Source of the DNA: Multifurca ochricompacta
Lineage: Eukaryota; Basidiomycota; Agaricomycetes; Russulales; Russulaceae
Assembly (NCBI GenBank): GCA_022496185.1
Contig: WTXG01000019.1
Span: 310,001 to 374,000, forward strand
Direction of reading: 5' to 3'
Length of the DNA: 64,000 bases
Positions within the stretch are counted from its first letter, which is position 1. Each line of letters starts with the position of its first letter. The notes beneath the pieces are model-generated. The model was not told where the DNA came from. It made no database searches and was given only the letters and a program-made list of their open reading frames with translations. Of this stretch, positions 24,038 through 36,899 are shown one piece after another. The translations under genes were made by a program, and so were the position numbers.

Positions 24038-27000
24038 ATGTATGCGCAGGGAACACACATCCCACAACCACCTCACAGCGCAGGGGCGACATTATCAGGT
24101 AATATAGCTTCCCCAACCACCTCAAACTCACCCTCACTCATCTGTTAGGCTTTCGCGCGCATATTGAGCCCCATCAGATACCTTCTCCCGTCGATAGCAT
24201 CGAAGACGATCGCGTTAAATGGGCAAATCAAACCTATATGACCCTCCCTGGGAGTCATGTTCCACAATCCACCACGGAATTTGTTGCAATCGACCAAGGT
24301 GAGCGTCTGCCTCCATTACCTTCACTCCCCTCTTTCTGGGTGTCTCGCAGGTAATTCGTCACCAAAGTTTATTCGCGTTTCTACTTGGAACATGCCAAGT
24401 ACTTCCCGCCTTGCAGAAGATCTCAACATTCCAATTGTTGCCATCTTCCAACCGTTTGCCGATCTGGATGACCGAGAAGAACCAGTTCCGCTCATCGAGT
24501 GCGGAGAGTCGGGCCCCGCTCGCTGCGAGAAATGCGGGGGATATGTGAATCCATGGTGCACTTGGACCGCTGGTGGAACCAGATGGAAATGCAATTTATG
24601 CGCACACGAGACTCGGGGTGAGTGGGGCAGAAGGCTTAATCGCGGTAGCCGTCTTATCCCGTTGTACGCAAGTCGAATCGGACTACTTTTCGGCCCTTGA
24701 CGCCAATTTTGCTCGTCTTGACTACTCGGAACGACCCGAACTGCAAAAGGGCACCGTCGATTTTGTTGTATCGTCATCGTCTGACTATTGGGCATCCAAC
24801 CCCCCCCGCCCGAATTCATTCTATGGCCTTGCAGATTCTACTCTTAGGGATGCTGTGCGAAGGCCTCAGAAGATGCGATATGTGTTTGCACTAGATGTTT
24901 CCAGCGCGTCTGTGACCTCTGGCTTTCTCGCGTCCGCATGCGTTGCACTTAGGACCGTTTTCTATGGCCGCTTCTTAAAGGATGGTTCAGAAGCAGCACG
25001 GGCATGCTTACCATTGGAGTGCAATATCGCGTTAGTCACTTTTGACGATGCGCTGCATATTTATGACCTCTCCGTATGCACCATGTTCCGGCTACGATAA
25101 TGTTTCAAGATTTAATGTTGTTGCAGCCCGACCATGCCACCCCTCGACAGTTAGTTATTCCAGACGTTGACGATCCTTTCCTTCCATTACCATCCTCTGC
25201 CTTGTTCGTGGACCTCGGTCAATCCCGGTGCGCCTATTTTCCTTCGTATTTTGAAATAGCTTAATACTACCTTGCCCTAGGGCAGTAATTGAAAGCTTAT
25301 TAGACAGCCTTCAACAGCGTCAAGTGTCTTTTCCTCCGGGTGCCACTTCCCATTCGTGTTTGGGTTCTGCTCTCCGCGCGAGTCTCGCGGCACTAGTATG
25401 TTCTCGACCGTGGTCCGACTCAGACTCAGTTTATGATACGTGCATCACAAAGGTACACAGCGGCGGTCATGTAGTGTCATTTATTTGCACTCCCCCGGAT
25501 TTTGGAGCCGGCCGGCTGGTTCCGCTGGAACATTCCAACCGCGATGAGACAATCGATGATAAGAAGTTCTACATGCCTCGTGACGTTGAATGGAGTAATC
25601 TGGGTGAGGAATGTGCAGACGCAGGCGTAGGCGTCACCATGTTCATGGCCCCAACGAAGTTCGTGGACATCGCATCTATAGGTATACATCTTAATGATCA
25701 GATAACATGATCCTGAGTTCCAGTTTTTCGTTACGAACGCAGGTGCAGTGCCGTCACTTTCTGGTGGTGATATTTTCTATCACTGGGACTTCAAACCTTT
25801 ACGCGATGGCCCAATTTTAGAGTCACAGCTACGCCGGCTAGTCACACGCAATACAACTTACAATTGTACCCTCCGTGTTCGCGCTTCGAGTGGTTGAGTC
25901 TTCTTTGCATTCTGGGTATTCCTTCTAATCTGGGGATGTGGATGCAGGCCTCCGGACCGACCATTTGATGGGTAATTTCCACCTACCTAACCCTTCCACC
26001 CCCACTTTCGGCACGCTCGATGCGGACAAAGCCTTTTCCGTTTCTTTTACCCACGTAGCTTCAATATCACCACACCAATACGCGTCTATTCAGTGCGCTG
26101 TGTTGCACACCACGGTCGATGGTCAACGTCGGGTTCGCGTGGTTAATCTGGCGCTACAGGTTGCGGAGCTCGCTGGCAATGTGTTCAGGTTTGCGGATAT
26201 GGACGTTGTGATATCGCACTTCATGCGTCAATGCAGGTCTATTCTCGGTCACCCTTTTGGTTGAGACTCACATTTATTAGCTATAACTCGCACGCCAACT
26301 CTCAAACTATCTGCGATTCGAGAAGAGCTAACTGAGCAGTGTTCCGCAATCTTGTACTCGTATCGTCGACACTGTGCGGCGGCCACAGTACAGACTCAGG
26401 TGTGCCCAGCTTATCTTTCTGGAAAACTGAGACCGGAAAACTAAGATGGTGTGATAACCTCGTTATGTAGTTAATCATCCCAGAAGCCTTCCGTGGTCTT
26501 CCGGTCTACACACTGTCCATTCTTAAAAGCAAACCGCTAAAAGGTGGTGTCAGACTCCTGTTGAGACCACGAAACCAACCATATTCTGACCTATCTTTGA
26601 TTCAGCAAAGTACATTGACCCTGATGCCCGAAATTATCATAGACACAAATTACTTGGTGCGAGTGTGCGCAGCACCATGTATCACCTATATCCGCGCATG
26701 CTAGCCGTTCATGATCTGAACGACAGCATCGCGCTTCCCCACCCTGAGACAGGCATCGCGGAGATGCCATCGCTAATGCGTGGTAGCCACGTGTTCATGC
26801 GAGAGAGTGGTATATATCTGATAGGTTAGTACCTCAATCGACGGTGAGGCGAGAACGCGGCCCGTGCTCGTATTATACTAAGATGCTTTATAAATCGCAG
26901 ACAATGAAGAGCTTCAGGTGCTATGGATTGGGCAGAGTGCATCTCCTCAGCTCCTTCATGACCTTTTCGGAGTTGATGACATCTTCGAAGTGGACATCCA

Positions 27001-27397
27001 ACTTGTGCGTACTCCTAAGTTCTATTACAGTATGTTGGCCAACGGAGAGTCGTCTCTTAGACTGAGCTCCCAGTTATGGAAACCCGTTTCTCTAAGCAAG
27101 TTCGCAATATACTTGCGCAGAGGTGCAAGGAAAAGGGAGGCCGCAGGACCAAACTTCTGATTGCACGACAAAACTTCGATGCAGCAGAGATTGAGTTTGC
27201 AGATATGCTCATGGAAGATCATAATAACGCTGCGTTGGCCTATCCAGATTGTATGTCGCTATCACTAGCATTTGACCCCACGGATAAAGTCTTTTCTTAT
27301 TCAACTTGGTGCTTTCTGTTGACGCTCGTCCTCGCTTTGTGCAGACTTATCCCTTGTTCACAAGCATATAACCACCGCTGTAACTCCCAACTTATAG
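24038..27397 (+). CDS. SEC24: COPII coat cargo-selection subunit SEC24
   Basis: Binds Sec23 and cargo signals on ER-derived vesicles. The ATG at 24038 gives '[16 protein letters not shown]', with a GTAATA intron before '[20 protein letters not shown]'. The Sec23/24 zinc finger is intact, '[12 protein letters not shown]' with 'WKCNLC' (two CxxC pairs). The trunk domain follows: '[19 protein letters not shown]', then '[14 protein letters not shown]' and '[14 protein letters not shown]'. Next are '[13 protein letters not shown]'-like sequence (here '[13 protein letters not shown]'), '[16 protein letters not shown]', the beta-sandwich and helical parts ('[12 protein letters not shown]'), and the gelsolin-like end '[14 protein letters not shown]'. 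The last exon reads '[17 protein letters not shown]' with a stop at 27397. The protein has a shorter Pro-rich N-terminus than yeast Sec24. About ten short introns are needed, and all conserved blocks appear. Confidence 0.94.
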
Positions 27398-27834
27398 CGC
27401 CGTGATAAATTAACTGATGAGTTGGACCTATTCAGGTACAAAATGGTTCCGCGTTGTCGCCCGGAGCCTCCATACGCGCACCATGGTGATTTCATCGCCT
27501 GCGAGGGTTTGAAGAGCGTTGATTGGCCCTGCCTACCCTTTTTTTGTTTATGTTTTCGTTTTTTTTTGTTTTCTGTTTCCTTCCAGTACCATGGGGAGTT
27601 GCAAAGCTTTCGTAGAGATGTTTCAGCAAAAATCGGAATTGATTCGGAAAATATAGAAGGAGAGTATGCTCTGGCGAATTTTTGCACAAAGGTCGAATCA
27701 AACAAAATACATGAGATAACAGTACGTAAATTCATGCATAAACAACAGTATTCGATTATCAAGGAGTGTGTATCATGAGTCTGGGGATATGGGGCGAATC
27801 TAGCATGAGAAGGGTAAAGTGAATGGCTTGGCAA
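27398..27834. other. convergent spacer between SEC24 and the cortical anchor gene
   Basis: Only 3' flanking DNA of two convergent genes is seen. There are T-rich runs near 27540-27570. Frames at 27358-27834 (minus) and 27422-27778 (plus) lie on top of each other and show no domain. Confidence 0.5.
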
Positions 27835-30800
27835 TCAAGCGGGTTGCAGTTGAGTGTGTACTTCCATGGCTGAAGTAGCGGTGGACGTTTTAGCCGATCT
27901 CCGGGAGCCAAAGCGAAGCTTGCCTGAGAAAAGACCGCCATCATGTGAAGCTGTGCTACCTGAACGGGAGCGGAATGACCAGGCCGGCGATGACGGGCGA
28001 GGCGGATCGGCGTGTGCGTGTGTGTCTAGATGCCCATCTCGCATCCGGGAGCGTCCAGGGGGCGGGTCATCCCGGTGAGGGTGGTGATGGTGGGGGTGAT
28101 GATGGTGATGACCACCGACAGTGTGCAATCCGTCGCAGCATGCCCGCACATTTTCCAAACCTTCGAATCCGTTTTCTGACATGGACTCATCGTGGAGCTC
28201 AAAATCCAGTTCCTCATCCTCTCCAACTCCGCCCTGAACCTGTTCGAAGGATTTCGTCGGACTGTAAGGACCTTCTGGGCCTGCGTATCGCAAGTACTCG
28301 GCGGCTGGTGTACCTGAGCGCTTGCCAATAGAGCCGCCCATTGACAGTTGAGACGTACTTCGTTGGCCACGTGGGGTAGTGCCCCAAGTATCGCCACTTA
28401 CATGAAGACTGCGGCCACTTCTAAAACTCTGGGGACTGGCCAGTAACCGGGTGTTGTGATGGTCGGGCCGAGTATCCTCCAAAGGGAGCTCAGCACGACC
28501 AGTAATAGGACTAAGTGGTGCGGCACCCGGGCCAGTAATGGCACCGTTGGGTCCGTTCGCTGTTGACGAAGGTAGCAAAGTGCCCGGCCGGGTGAGCAAG
28601 TACTGGAGAGCCTGCGAAAGTCATTACAGTCAGACACATATCGAACAAGGGAAGATGAGAAAATACATTGAGCCAGATGTCGTGCCTCTCCTTGGTTGGG
28701 GCGGTGAACTTCATCTCTCTGAACGGCGTCGATACGACGACACTGTACTGGTGGAGGCCGGGAGGAAGCGGGTTAGGATCGAGCACGGAGCGAACGCCTT
28801 CGATATATGCTATACAAATGGTGCATCAACTCCTGGAAGCATAATGACAAATGGTAAGCGCTCACCACTCTTGGCACTTGATTCGGAAACGTTCGATGAA
28901 CCGGGGTCTGCGTCACTCCAATATAACGTTCTGGTATATGGGTGGACCCAGAAGAAGCGTTTATGTCGCTTCTCACCATGGCCCCTGCCGATCGTCCGGC
29001 GTGTGTACTTGTACAAAAACTCTCCAATCATAGTCTGTGTGATCGCATGAAGAACGGCAGGGTCGGTTCCACGCGTCGACGGGTCGGCTGCACCATTTTG
29101 CGGGAACCCATTTACAGTCTGTGGGGCATTCGTAGCCCTAGACTGGGACCGCGCGGGGTAATAATGATTGTCCGATGACATAGATGAACGTCCCGACCCG
29201 AGGCTACGGTCAGACTGCAGTGAAGTCGTGGACATTTCACGCACGCGGTCACGGTCCCGGCCGAAGATAGAGACGATTGTCGGAGGCGCTACGCCGTGTA
29301 CGTGCGACGTCGCGTTGGCTGCCGACCGGAAACTGTGAGTGGATGGGCGTGAGGCGAGGCCTAGAGCCGCTGGCGGGAGGCTGGAACCATGTTGGCGGGG
29401 TAAGCCACCTCTGAGAGAACCAAACGTTGGAGTCGTGGCGCGCTGAATAAGTTCAGTTGGGGGAGGCGATATGGGTCGTCCAGGGGCGACATCATGTGAT
29501 GAAATAGATGAGGTGGGAATCCTCCTTTCAGGTATGAAATGAGGTGGGGGCATACTGTTAGGGGGAGGAGGAGCCCGAGGGGGCGGGGGCAGCATCATCA
29601 TTGGCGGACGGCTCTTGTCGACTGGTGCTGGGGCAACGGAAGGTATACGGGAACGGGGTGTGTTTTCATCCGCGCTTGATAGAGCCAATTCAATCGACTG
29701 CCTCCGATCATGACTCAACGAGCGAGGAACAGGGATGATTGTAGCAACAGAGTCTCTCACAGCCGACGGGGACGGCGGGACAGAGTGGATGGGTGTAACC
29801 GATGCTACCGGGCCAGCAGAGTGGGGCGCGATGTACTGGAATTGCTGAGTTCCTACGCCAGAAACTTTGAATGCCCCAAGCAAAGATGTACCGCGAGAGT
29901 GCACCGGTGAGGCCGGTGGGGTGGACACCCACCTGTCCGTCTGAACAGAAATCTCTCTGAGCTCTGGCTTTGGGGCTTCAGGGACTACTGCCGAAACAAG
30001 CTCAGGTGTTGACACAAAACCAGGTGCAGAGACAAGAACAGGCGCGGGCTCCTCGAAGGCTTCTGCTTGGACGGCTTGTGACTCGTACGTGACTGGAAGG
30101 AGACCCGTAGGAGCGCGTTCTGGTGGAGGTGTGACAGGCAACACTTCGCTTTCGGTGTCTCGTCTGTAGGCGAGCATTGACGCCTTGATGCTCTCAGCAT
30201 CGTCATCATCCTCTTCACCTTCCTCATCGCTGAACGTCTGCATAGATTGGTATTCTTCCATAGAAGCAGTCGGGGTAGTGAGAACAATGCTCTGACGAGC
30301 ATCCTGGTAATCTGCGTCAGTATCAGTCTCTACGCCGGTCTCCGTTATAGCGTCATCAAATTCCTCCTCCGCTTGCTCGTGTTCTGAGGCGAAGATGCCA
30401 CCGTAAATTGTTGTGTCCCCGCTGGTATCATGTGATAACGCAGGTTGCATAATTGTATCGTCACGCCACAAACCATCGTTGGTATGGCTTCCATCGAAGC
30501 CAAGCACCAAAGGCGATGAGACTGACACCGTCTGCATTTCAACATCAACTTTCTCCGGAGCCAAGATCGGCAAAGTCTGGACTTCGATTTGTGCGGTTTG
30601 TACAGACAAAGTCTGAACTTCGGCGTGCAAGGAGATGACGGGGAGTGACGCAGGCGGGGTCGACTTGCGTTCAACTGTTGGATCCGTCTCGATGGAAGAC
30701 TCCGCGTAGGACCGAGAGAACCCAATGATCTCATGTTGAACACCAATATCTGCGCGCTCAATGGCAACCTTAGGTTGCCGGATGGGCTCTGGATCAGTTT

Positions 30801-33119
30801 GCATTGATATATCTATCACCAACTTCTGCTCAGGCACTTCTGGCTCAACCTGAACCTGAACACCAAAATCGGAGGTCTCGGGGTCTGCCGGCGTGATCTG
30901 AATTGGTGGTGGAAGCTGTGGGCTGGCCTCCTTAAACTCAGTTTGACAACCGAACTCCGCTGTGGCGACTGCAGTCTCTATCTCAGCAACCGAATCCATT
31001 CCGATTCCGGTTCCGAAGAGCTCCGCCGCAAGGGCCTCCGGTTGCCCAACAAGGGAGGCCGGCCGGGCTTCTTGGAACGCGGCACCACCTCGGGATCGAC
31101 GAGGGAGGGTTCGCGACACGACAGCCTGCCGTAACGGACTCCGGTTATATGGAAGAGAGCCCGAAGAAGAAGAGCGCCTAAGCACATTAGCAAAGGCAGG
31201 GTCCAATCCGTCGAGGCTGCCACGATTCGACGGAGGATCAACAGCAGGTTCCTCATCGTGATAGTCGGGTTCTGGCTCGTCATCAGCTTCAGCGCCTCCG
31301 CCGAAAAACACAGGAAGAGTAGTGAGTTGTGGGGGAGTGCTGGTAAGCGCCCCGAAATCTTCATCTCCGTCGTATTCGGGTGTAAGGCTCCGTGCAGCAT
31401 GTTCCAGGCGCTGGATGAGTGTGATACCACCGCGACCCCGGCTACGGCCACGTCCACCTCGGCCTACGCTGAACGTGCCTAGGCGCCGGGGCTTCTTGCC
31501 CGTGCCAGGCGTCCCGTCCTCAGTATCTTCGTCGCTCACAAACTCCTCCGTGTTGAGGCCAGTGCCGATCGCAGGCGAACCGTCAAGGCGTTTCCGGTAC
31601 TCAATCTTCAACTCTTTCTCGCGCTGGAGTGTACTCTTGAGCGTATTGATCTGACGTTGTGCGTGCGCCAAACGTTGTTGGAGTGCCTCAACCTCATTGC
31701 TAGGGTGGTTGGGAGCTTGAAACGGACGGGATGGGGAAACATCGGGCGAGGAGTCATATTCTCCATCGGCTGAGAACATGGCGGAGGTATCTCCACGCCT
31801 ACGATTGGTCGAAGGCGCAGGGCTGAAGACGTCGTCCATCTCCCGATCGTGGGGGGTGAGCAGGTCAGACCGTTCCCGGCCTTCGGGCGTCATAGGGGAA
31901 CCCATGCGAGGCAATCTGCGATTCAGCCGCGCCATTTCCGCCTTCAAACTGTCAAGACTTTGTTGCAAGTCAGATTTATCCCGTTGCAGGCTGGCTGCCT
32001 GCTTCCGAGCCTGCGCTATGGCGGTTTCGTGGTTCGCCTTGAGGTCTTCCAGACTATTTTTAAGTCGCTCGGCCTCATTCTTGTGTTGATCGGTAGCTTC
32101 ACGGGCTTTATTGAGTTGACGAGTGAGACGCTTGTGCTCACTTTCGAGACGTTGAACCGTAGACTGCGAGTCTGCAAATTGGATCCGAAGTTCCTGCAAG
32201 GTAACCTCAAGATTCCAGTTCTCCTCTTTGTACTTGTCTAATGGAAGAATGTGAGGACAAGTTGCCTCGATGATGGTAAGACCAACCTGTGCTCTGTTCT
32301 TGCGATTTGAGAGCACCGCGGAGACTCTCTGCGCTCTTCTCAAGATCGTCTTTTTCCTCCTTCATGTCTTGGATGGCCTTGTCACGCTCTGCAAGCAAGC
32401 TTTGAAGACGCCTGACCTCTGTGAGAAGACCACTGCCAATCTCAAAAGCAAACTCTAAATTCCGTCCAAGTGCCTTTAAGTTCATGCAGGGCCGGATGTA
32501 GGAGTCAAATACGCACCGACATCGTCAGCGCGGTGGGCGGCATTTTTGGCTCTGCGAGACTGAGCAGCAGAAGTTCCGGGTACAGGTTTTGGCCGTTCAG
32601 GTTCATCTCGTAGAGGCTCATGTACCTGTACCTCAAAAGACTGGGATGTGATAGAAGTATTGGCACTCTGGACCGTACGAGAAACTAGTCAGCCACGAAA
32701 GATAAAGCCAATAACAACAACGATCGCGACAAGGTAATGAGTTGGCGGACGTCATGACCAGTAAAAGGAAAGAGGGAAAAAGTCAAGATACGGACCGAGG
32801 AAGTGAATGCGGTTGTAAGCTGCACGTTTCCAAAATCCCAAGTCCTAACCGCGTCGGCTAGTTCACGATATCGCTCGCGCATATCAGCGGTGATTTCGTC
32901 GCTTTTATCAGCATCCATCTCCTGGAGGAGTCTAACGCGCTCCTCAAGCTCAACCCGCTGGGCGAGGAGACGTTCTCCAAGGGCAGCCGCCTGTTGTAGC
33001 TGCTTCTCTTTGCCATCCAGGAGGTTTTGAAGGTGTTGGCGCATGTCATCTGAGGAAGATGAATGAAAGGGAAAGTCGAGAGAATTAGGATGGGAAAGAC
33101 CATCAGAAAAGGTAGCCAT
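27835..33119 (-). CDS. Num1/ApsA/Mcp5-like cortical dynein anchor with PH domain
   Basis: Large cortical protein of the family that anchors cytoplasmic dynein (and in yeast mitochondria) to the plasma membrane for nuclear migration. The ATG is at 33119; the frame is open from a TTG at 33161. The N-terminus is coiled coil ('LLDGKEKQLQQAAALGERLL', 'LLTEVRRLQSLLAERDKAI', 'RLKNSLEDLKANHETAIAQA'; about residues 25-400). A long acidic, Pro/Ser-rich middle follows, containing about twelve V/M-Q-T motifs at 29930-30960. The C-terminal Mcp5-type PH domain starts near 'ITQTMIGEFLYKYTRR', with 'HKRFFWVHPYTRTLYWSDAD' and 'YSVVVSTPFREMKFTAPTKE', and binds phosphoinositides in relatives. Behind it is a disordered tail with a His-rich run (about 28074-28120), ending at 27835. 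Several short introns interrupt both ends; the main exon spans about 28810-32343. Confidence 0.88.
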
Positions 33120-33930
33120 TATTTTCGTCTTTGCTTTTTCCTTGTCCCTGCGTGAGGGCAAGGAAGATAGCGGGTGGAAGAAAGAGACGTGGTCACAATG
33201 CGGTGAGAAGAGGGAGGAGACGAATTATTATTATTCTCGCCACGCCAGAGACGGTGACCCGTACTAGTTAGTTGTCTGTCTGTATGCTATATTCCCACGG
33301 TTTGACTTGACTTGCCTTGCCTCCCTTCCTCTTCCATCCATACCATGTGACATGACATGCATGACGTACCCATAACATAACCTAACTACACACCACCACA
33401 CATCACCACACACTACCACATACCACAAAACACTATCCCATGGTTGCCAACACGATTCGATCCCTGATGTCTGATCCCCAAAACAAATCCAATTTTCCAT
33501 TTTCCATTTTCCATTCCATTCCAATCATTATCGTCGACCTTCGACCTTCGACCTTTCGCACGGTGGTGTTGCAGTTACGCAGTGTAACCTCCTTAATTAC
33601 CGAAATACAGAGAGGAGATAAAAACAAAAAAATCCAAATGTGCCGTCTCAAGAAATAAAAAAACAAAAAAAAAAATAATAAAAACCGTCTAGACTTAGAG
33701 ACCCTTTACCAGTAGTCCAATTCCAAATTATCGTTCCTTTCCAGCCAGAGAAAACCTTAGTTTCCAGTCACGTGATGATTCACGAAAACGATCCATGTCC
33801 ATGATGCCGGGAACCATCCCACCGTCGCGGCCGACGCGGGTCATGCGAGGTCGCAATGAACGATTCCCCGCTCATAACGGCTGATGTGCTCATGGCTGTC
33901 TGGTCCTAACATGCGTCTCCTAAACCTACA
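33120..33930. other. upstream region of the cortical anchor gene
   Basis: No gene is supported. The region holds CA-rich and CCATTTTCC-type short repeats (about 33380-33430 and 33495-33520) and an A-rich run near 33657-33685. A perfect TCACGTGA lies at 33768-33775. A frame at 33440-33658 has no domain. This is probably the promoter of the anchor gene plus the 3' flank of its neighbour. Confidence 0.5.
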
Positions 33931-35271
33931 CTAGCCACCACAATGGCGCAAGACGCTCACCTCATATACGTTGGCATAACTTGGCCCGGGGGTCGTCGGC
34001 CGAGAAGGGTCTCTCTGCACTCCGCTATACCTCCGAAGACCTTGTTCTGCGATCGTACCGTACCCATACGCACAATTATGGGCGCCACCTCTCCCGGATG
34101 GGCTCTGGGTACTTTGACTATATGAGTCATATCGTGGATTTGGCGTCTGCACAATACGCGATCCTAACGTCAGAAGACTTTTGTCAACAATTCCCATCAC
34201 TCCCTCCCACCACCAAAAGAAGATTTCTTATCTAAATACGTTAGGTCAATGGGAAAACTCACCGATTCCTGTGCGCGTCGCACTCGCATCTCCTCCTGGT
34301 TCTCTGCACTCCACAACCCCAGGTGACAAAGTGAAAGGCGGTGAAAGCTCGGTCGGAAGCTGATATCCCCAGCCCGAATCATTTATTGAACCGGGGGTCT
34401 CCGAAGTTCGCCTATTTCCGACCTCCGACGGGGGACGCGCTCGCCCCATCCAATCATTGCCGGGCGACGTAGTTCTTGAATCAGGAAGCGTACTCGCTGA
34501 GCGGACCGGAGGAGATGACGGAGGGGATGAGTCACCAAGACGTAGCTGGAATTCAAATAAGCGCCCCTCTTCTTCCAAGGGGCCTGCTTCCTCCACCGTT
34601 GGGGTGCTCCCTTGAACAGCGAATGGGTTCAAGCGGAAGACGCTCATCATCTTTCGCATTGCCTTAGTGGCTTGCGTCGCCCGCAACGGAACCTGCGTCT
34701 CTCGCAAACCTTCGTTCGCCAGACCTGGGGTCGACGGAGAGGATTCGAAGACGAAGGCGGCTGTCACAGATCCGTCCTCTTGTTCTTCCTTAACGATGGG
34801 CGTGCTTTTGTTGGTTATCAAAGTATGATGGTCTACGTCAAGACTATCATCCATAGTGTACAATAGGTCGCTGCCCGTTGGAGGGAATCTGAACATGGGA
34901 TCAAGACCTCGTAAACTGGGTGAATGCGACGACAAATGGCCAAGTTCCGCTAGGGAAAGGCGCGATGTTAGTGAAGGGTCGCATCGTGAAGACTCAGCAA
35001 GTGGGTGCTGTAGCGGATGCGTCCCAGATGCTACCTGCGATGGTGTGGGCTCATTGGGTTGGACTGCCGATTGTAGGGTCGAATAAGACGAATCAATTGT
35101 CCAGGACGACTGTGGTGCATCCCAAGGTTCAAGGCCAGAAGCAGACTTGTTCCAGGAGTAAGGATTGGACATGGGCAAAACCTGCTTTGAGCTGACGCTC
35201 AATAAGTAGGGGTGCTTGCTTTGAATGGGAAGAGGTCGCTCAAGAAAAGACGGGTAGTGGGCGAGGGCCAT
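33931..35271 (-). CDS. Ser/Pro-rich protein of unknown function
   Basis: I do not recognise a domain. The main exon runs from the ATG at 35271 ('MALAHYPSFLERPLP') to a GTGAGT donor near 34246. The second exon, after a TTAG acceptor near 34165, continues with 'SRIVQTPNPRYDSYSQSTQ' and ends at 33931. Most of the product is disordered. One compact-looking segment reads 'TKAMRKMMSVFRLNPFAVQ', followed by 'EEEGRLFEFQLRLGD', and might be a conserved core. An upstream ATG at 35522 opens another 107-residue Pro-rich frame whose C-runs derive from G-tracts at 35396-35460. It could be a 5' exon, but I cannot find a convincing join. It could encode a nuclear regulator, but nothing proves it. Confidence 0.55.
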
Positions 35272-35990
35272 GCTCCAGTAGCGCTTTTTAGAGTGGGTCT
35301 TATTCTGTCCTTGTTGGCAGTTGAAATTTTTGATGATGGGCTAATTCGGTTTGATGAGAAAGAAGACTGAGGAGGGATACAGGCGGAGGAGAGGTTGGGG
35401 GGGGGGATGGGGCGAGGACCGTGAGGTTGTGAGACGGTGGGGGGGGGGGAGGGGGGAGGGGATTGTGTATTAAAATATGTGTTAGAGGATGCTATGAAGA
35501 GAACAGGCTGAGAAGGCGCCATAGGGTGAACCCAGCACGAGTTCCGCGTGCGCGAAGAATTGAGAATCTAAGACCAAGACCTGGGGGACGCAAATGGATC
35601 TGTGATCTCATAACTCATAACTCATAACTCATAATATCCAAGCACGGGTGACTTGGTGCCGCGTTTATAGCACGCCTCTTAACAGCAGATGAACTTCTCG
35701 AAGAGATCCACACATGCGTTGGCGTCGGATGTCGTTGACCGCTCTTACTACTCTCTTACTACTTTCTTAGATAGATAGATAGATGGATGGACTGCGGCAT
35801 CGGCTGGTGAAAAGTACTTATGATTCATTTTTGGTAACCGTAACCGGACAATGGCGAAGCCATCCCCACGGCAAGATCTTTCCGGCGGCACGGGTATTTT
35901 TAACAACAACAAAAACAATAACAATTCCGCCAAACATTTGGGTCAATTTTACCCACTCCGCGGCGCGATCACAAGTGTGAGTGGTTTACA

Positions 35991-36065
35991 ATCCGAGTCT
36001 GAGTCCGAGTCTGAGTCTGAGCCTGTATCTGAATTTGTATCTGAGTCTGTATCTGAGTCTGAGAC
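35991..36065. repeat. (GAGTCT)n imperfect hexanucleotide repeat
   Basis: About twelve imperfect copies of GAGTCT/GAGTCC/TATCTG. It is in non-coding DNA as far as I can see. A related GAGTCC/GAGTCT tract occurs at about 54371-54400. Confidence 0.8.
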
Positions 36066-36849
36066 CGATCACACATGACAATTCTCCCGACCGACTTAAG
36101 AACTAACTCGTTCCACCTTACCAAAGTAGGGAATACCGAATGCCGCACCTGAGTTAACATTCCCTCATACTTAAAGGTAGTCCAAACACCATCTCAATCT
36201 CCCATTATTTCCGGAACCTGCTCCTACTTACGTCTTATCAACCACAGGCATTACTTCTGCTTCGAGTGTTCGGCTCACACATAATACTCATAGAAATTAG
36301 ATAGGTACCGGAATCATTCACGTTCATGGACCGAGCTCGCTGTCCTTAATCGAGCAAAATAAAAATAAAAATAAACCTACAGACAGGCTCGCACCTGCTC
36401 AGGTCCATTTCATTACGCAATGGCTTTCGAGTATCTTGTACGAAAATCTAACAGAAACAATCGACCTGCCAGTGAACGGTTGGGTAGCCTCTCATGCCAT
36501 AAACTCGGGGTCGCCTTTGTATCTTTAAAAAGAGGTTGGCAACGACGATCCTGCGCATGTTCCCAGGAGGGGACACACCATCGAGTTCCTTCTCGCTGGA
36601 GATCTGAACTCTGTCCGACATCTCACGGTTACCCATGTTTCTACTTTTATTCAGTACATCTCGCCGCCGAAGCGAGAGGGCTGGAAGCATAAGTTTCTAA
36701 GCTTCGCCAGCCAACGATATGAAGGAGGCCCCGAGGTTCATTCCTTCAGCGAACACTTCTATGGCGCAAATGTGTCAAATGCTGGCACGGCAACCCCCCT
36801 CTAAATGCCAAGATGATGGTAACTCCGGGGGACGACGCAAAGGAGTTCT

Positions 36850-36899
36850 GCCTCTCTCTCTCTCTCTCTCTCTCTGCCTCTCTCCCTCTGCCTCTCCCC
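36850..36899. repeat. (CT)n pyrimidine tract
   Basis: About fourteen CT units followed by CCTCTC-type variants. No gene start is obvious next to it. Confidence 0.8.
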
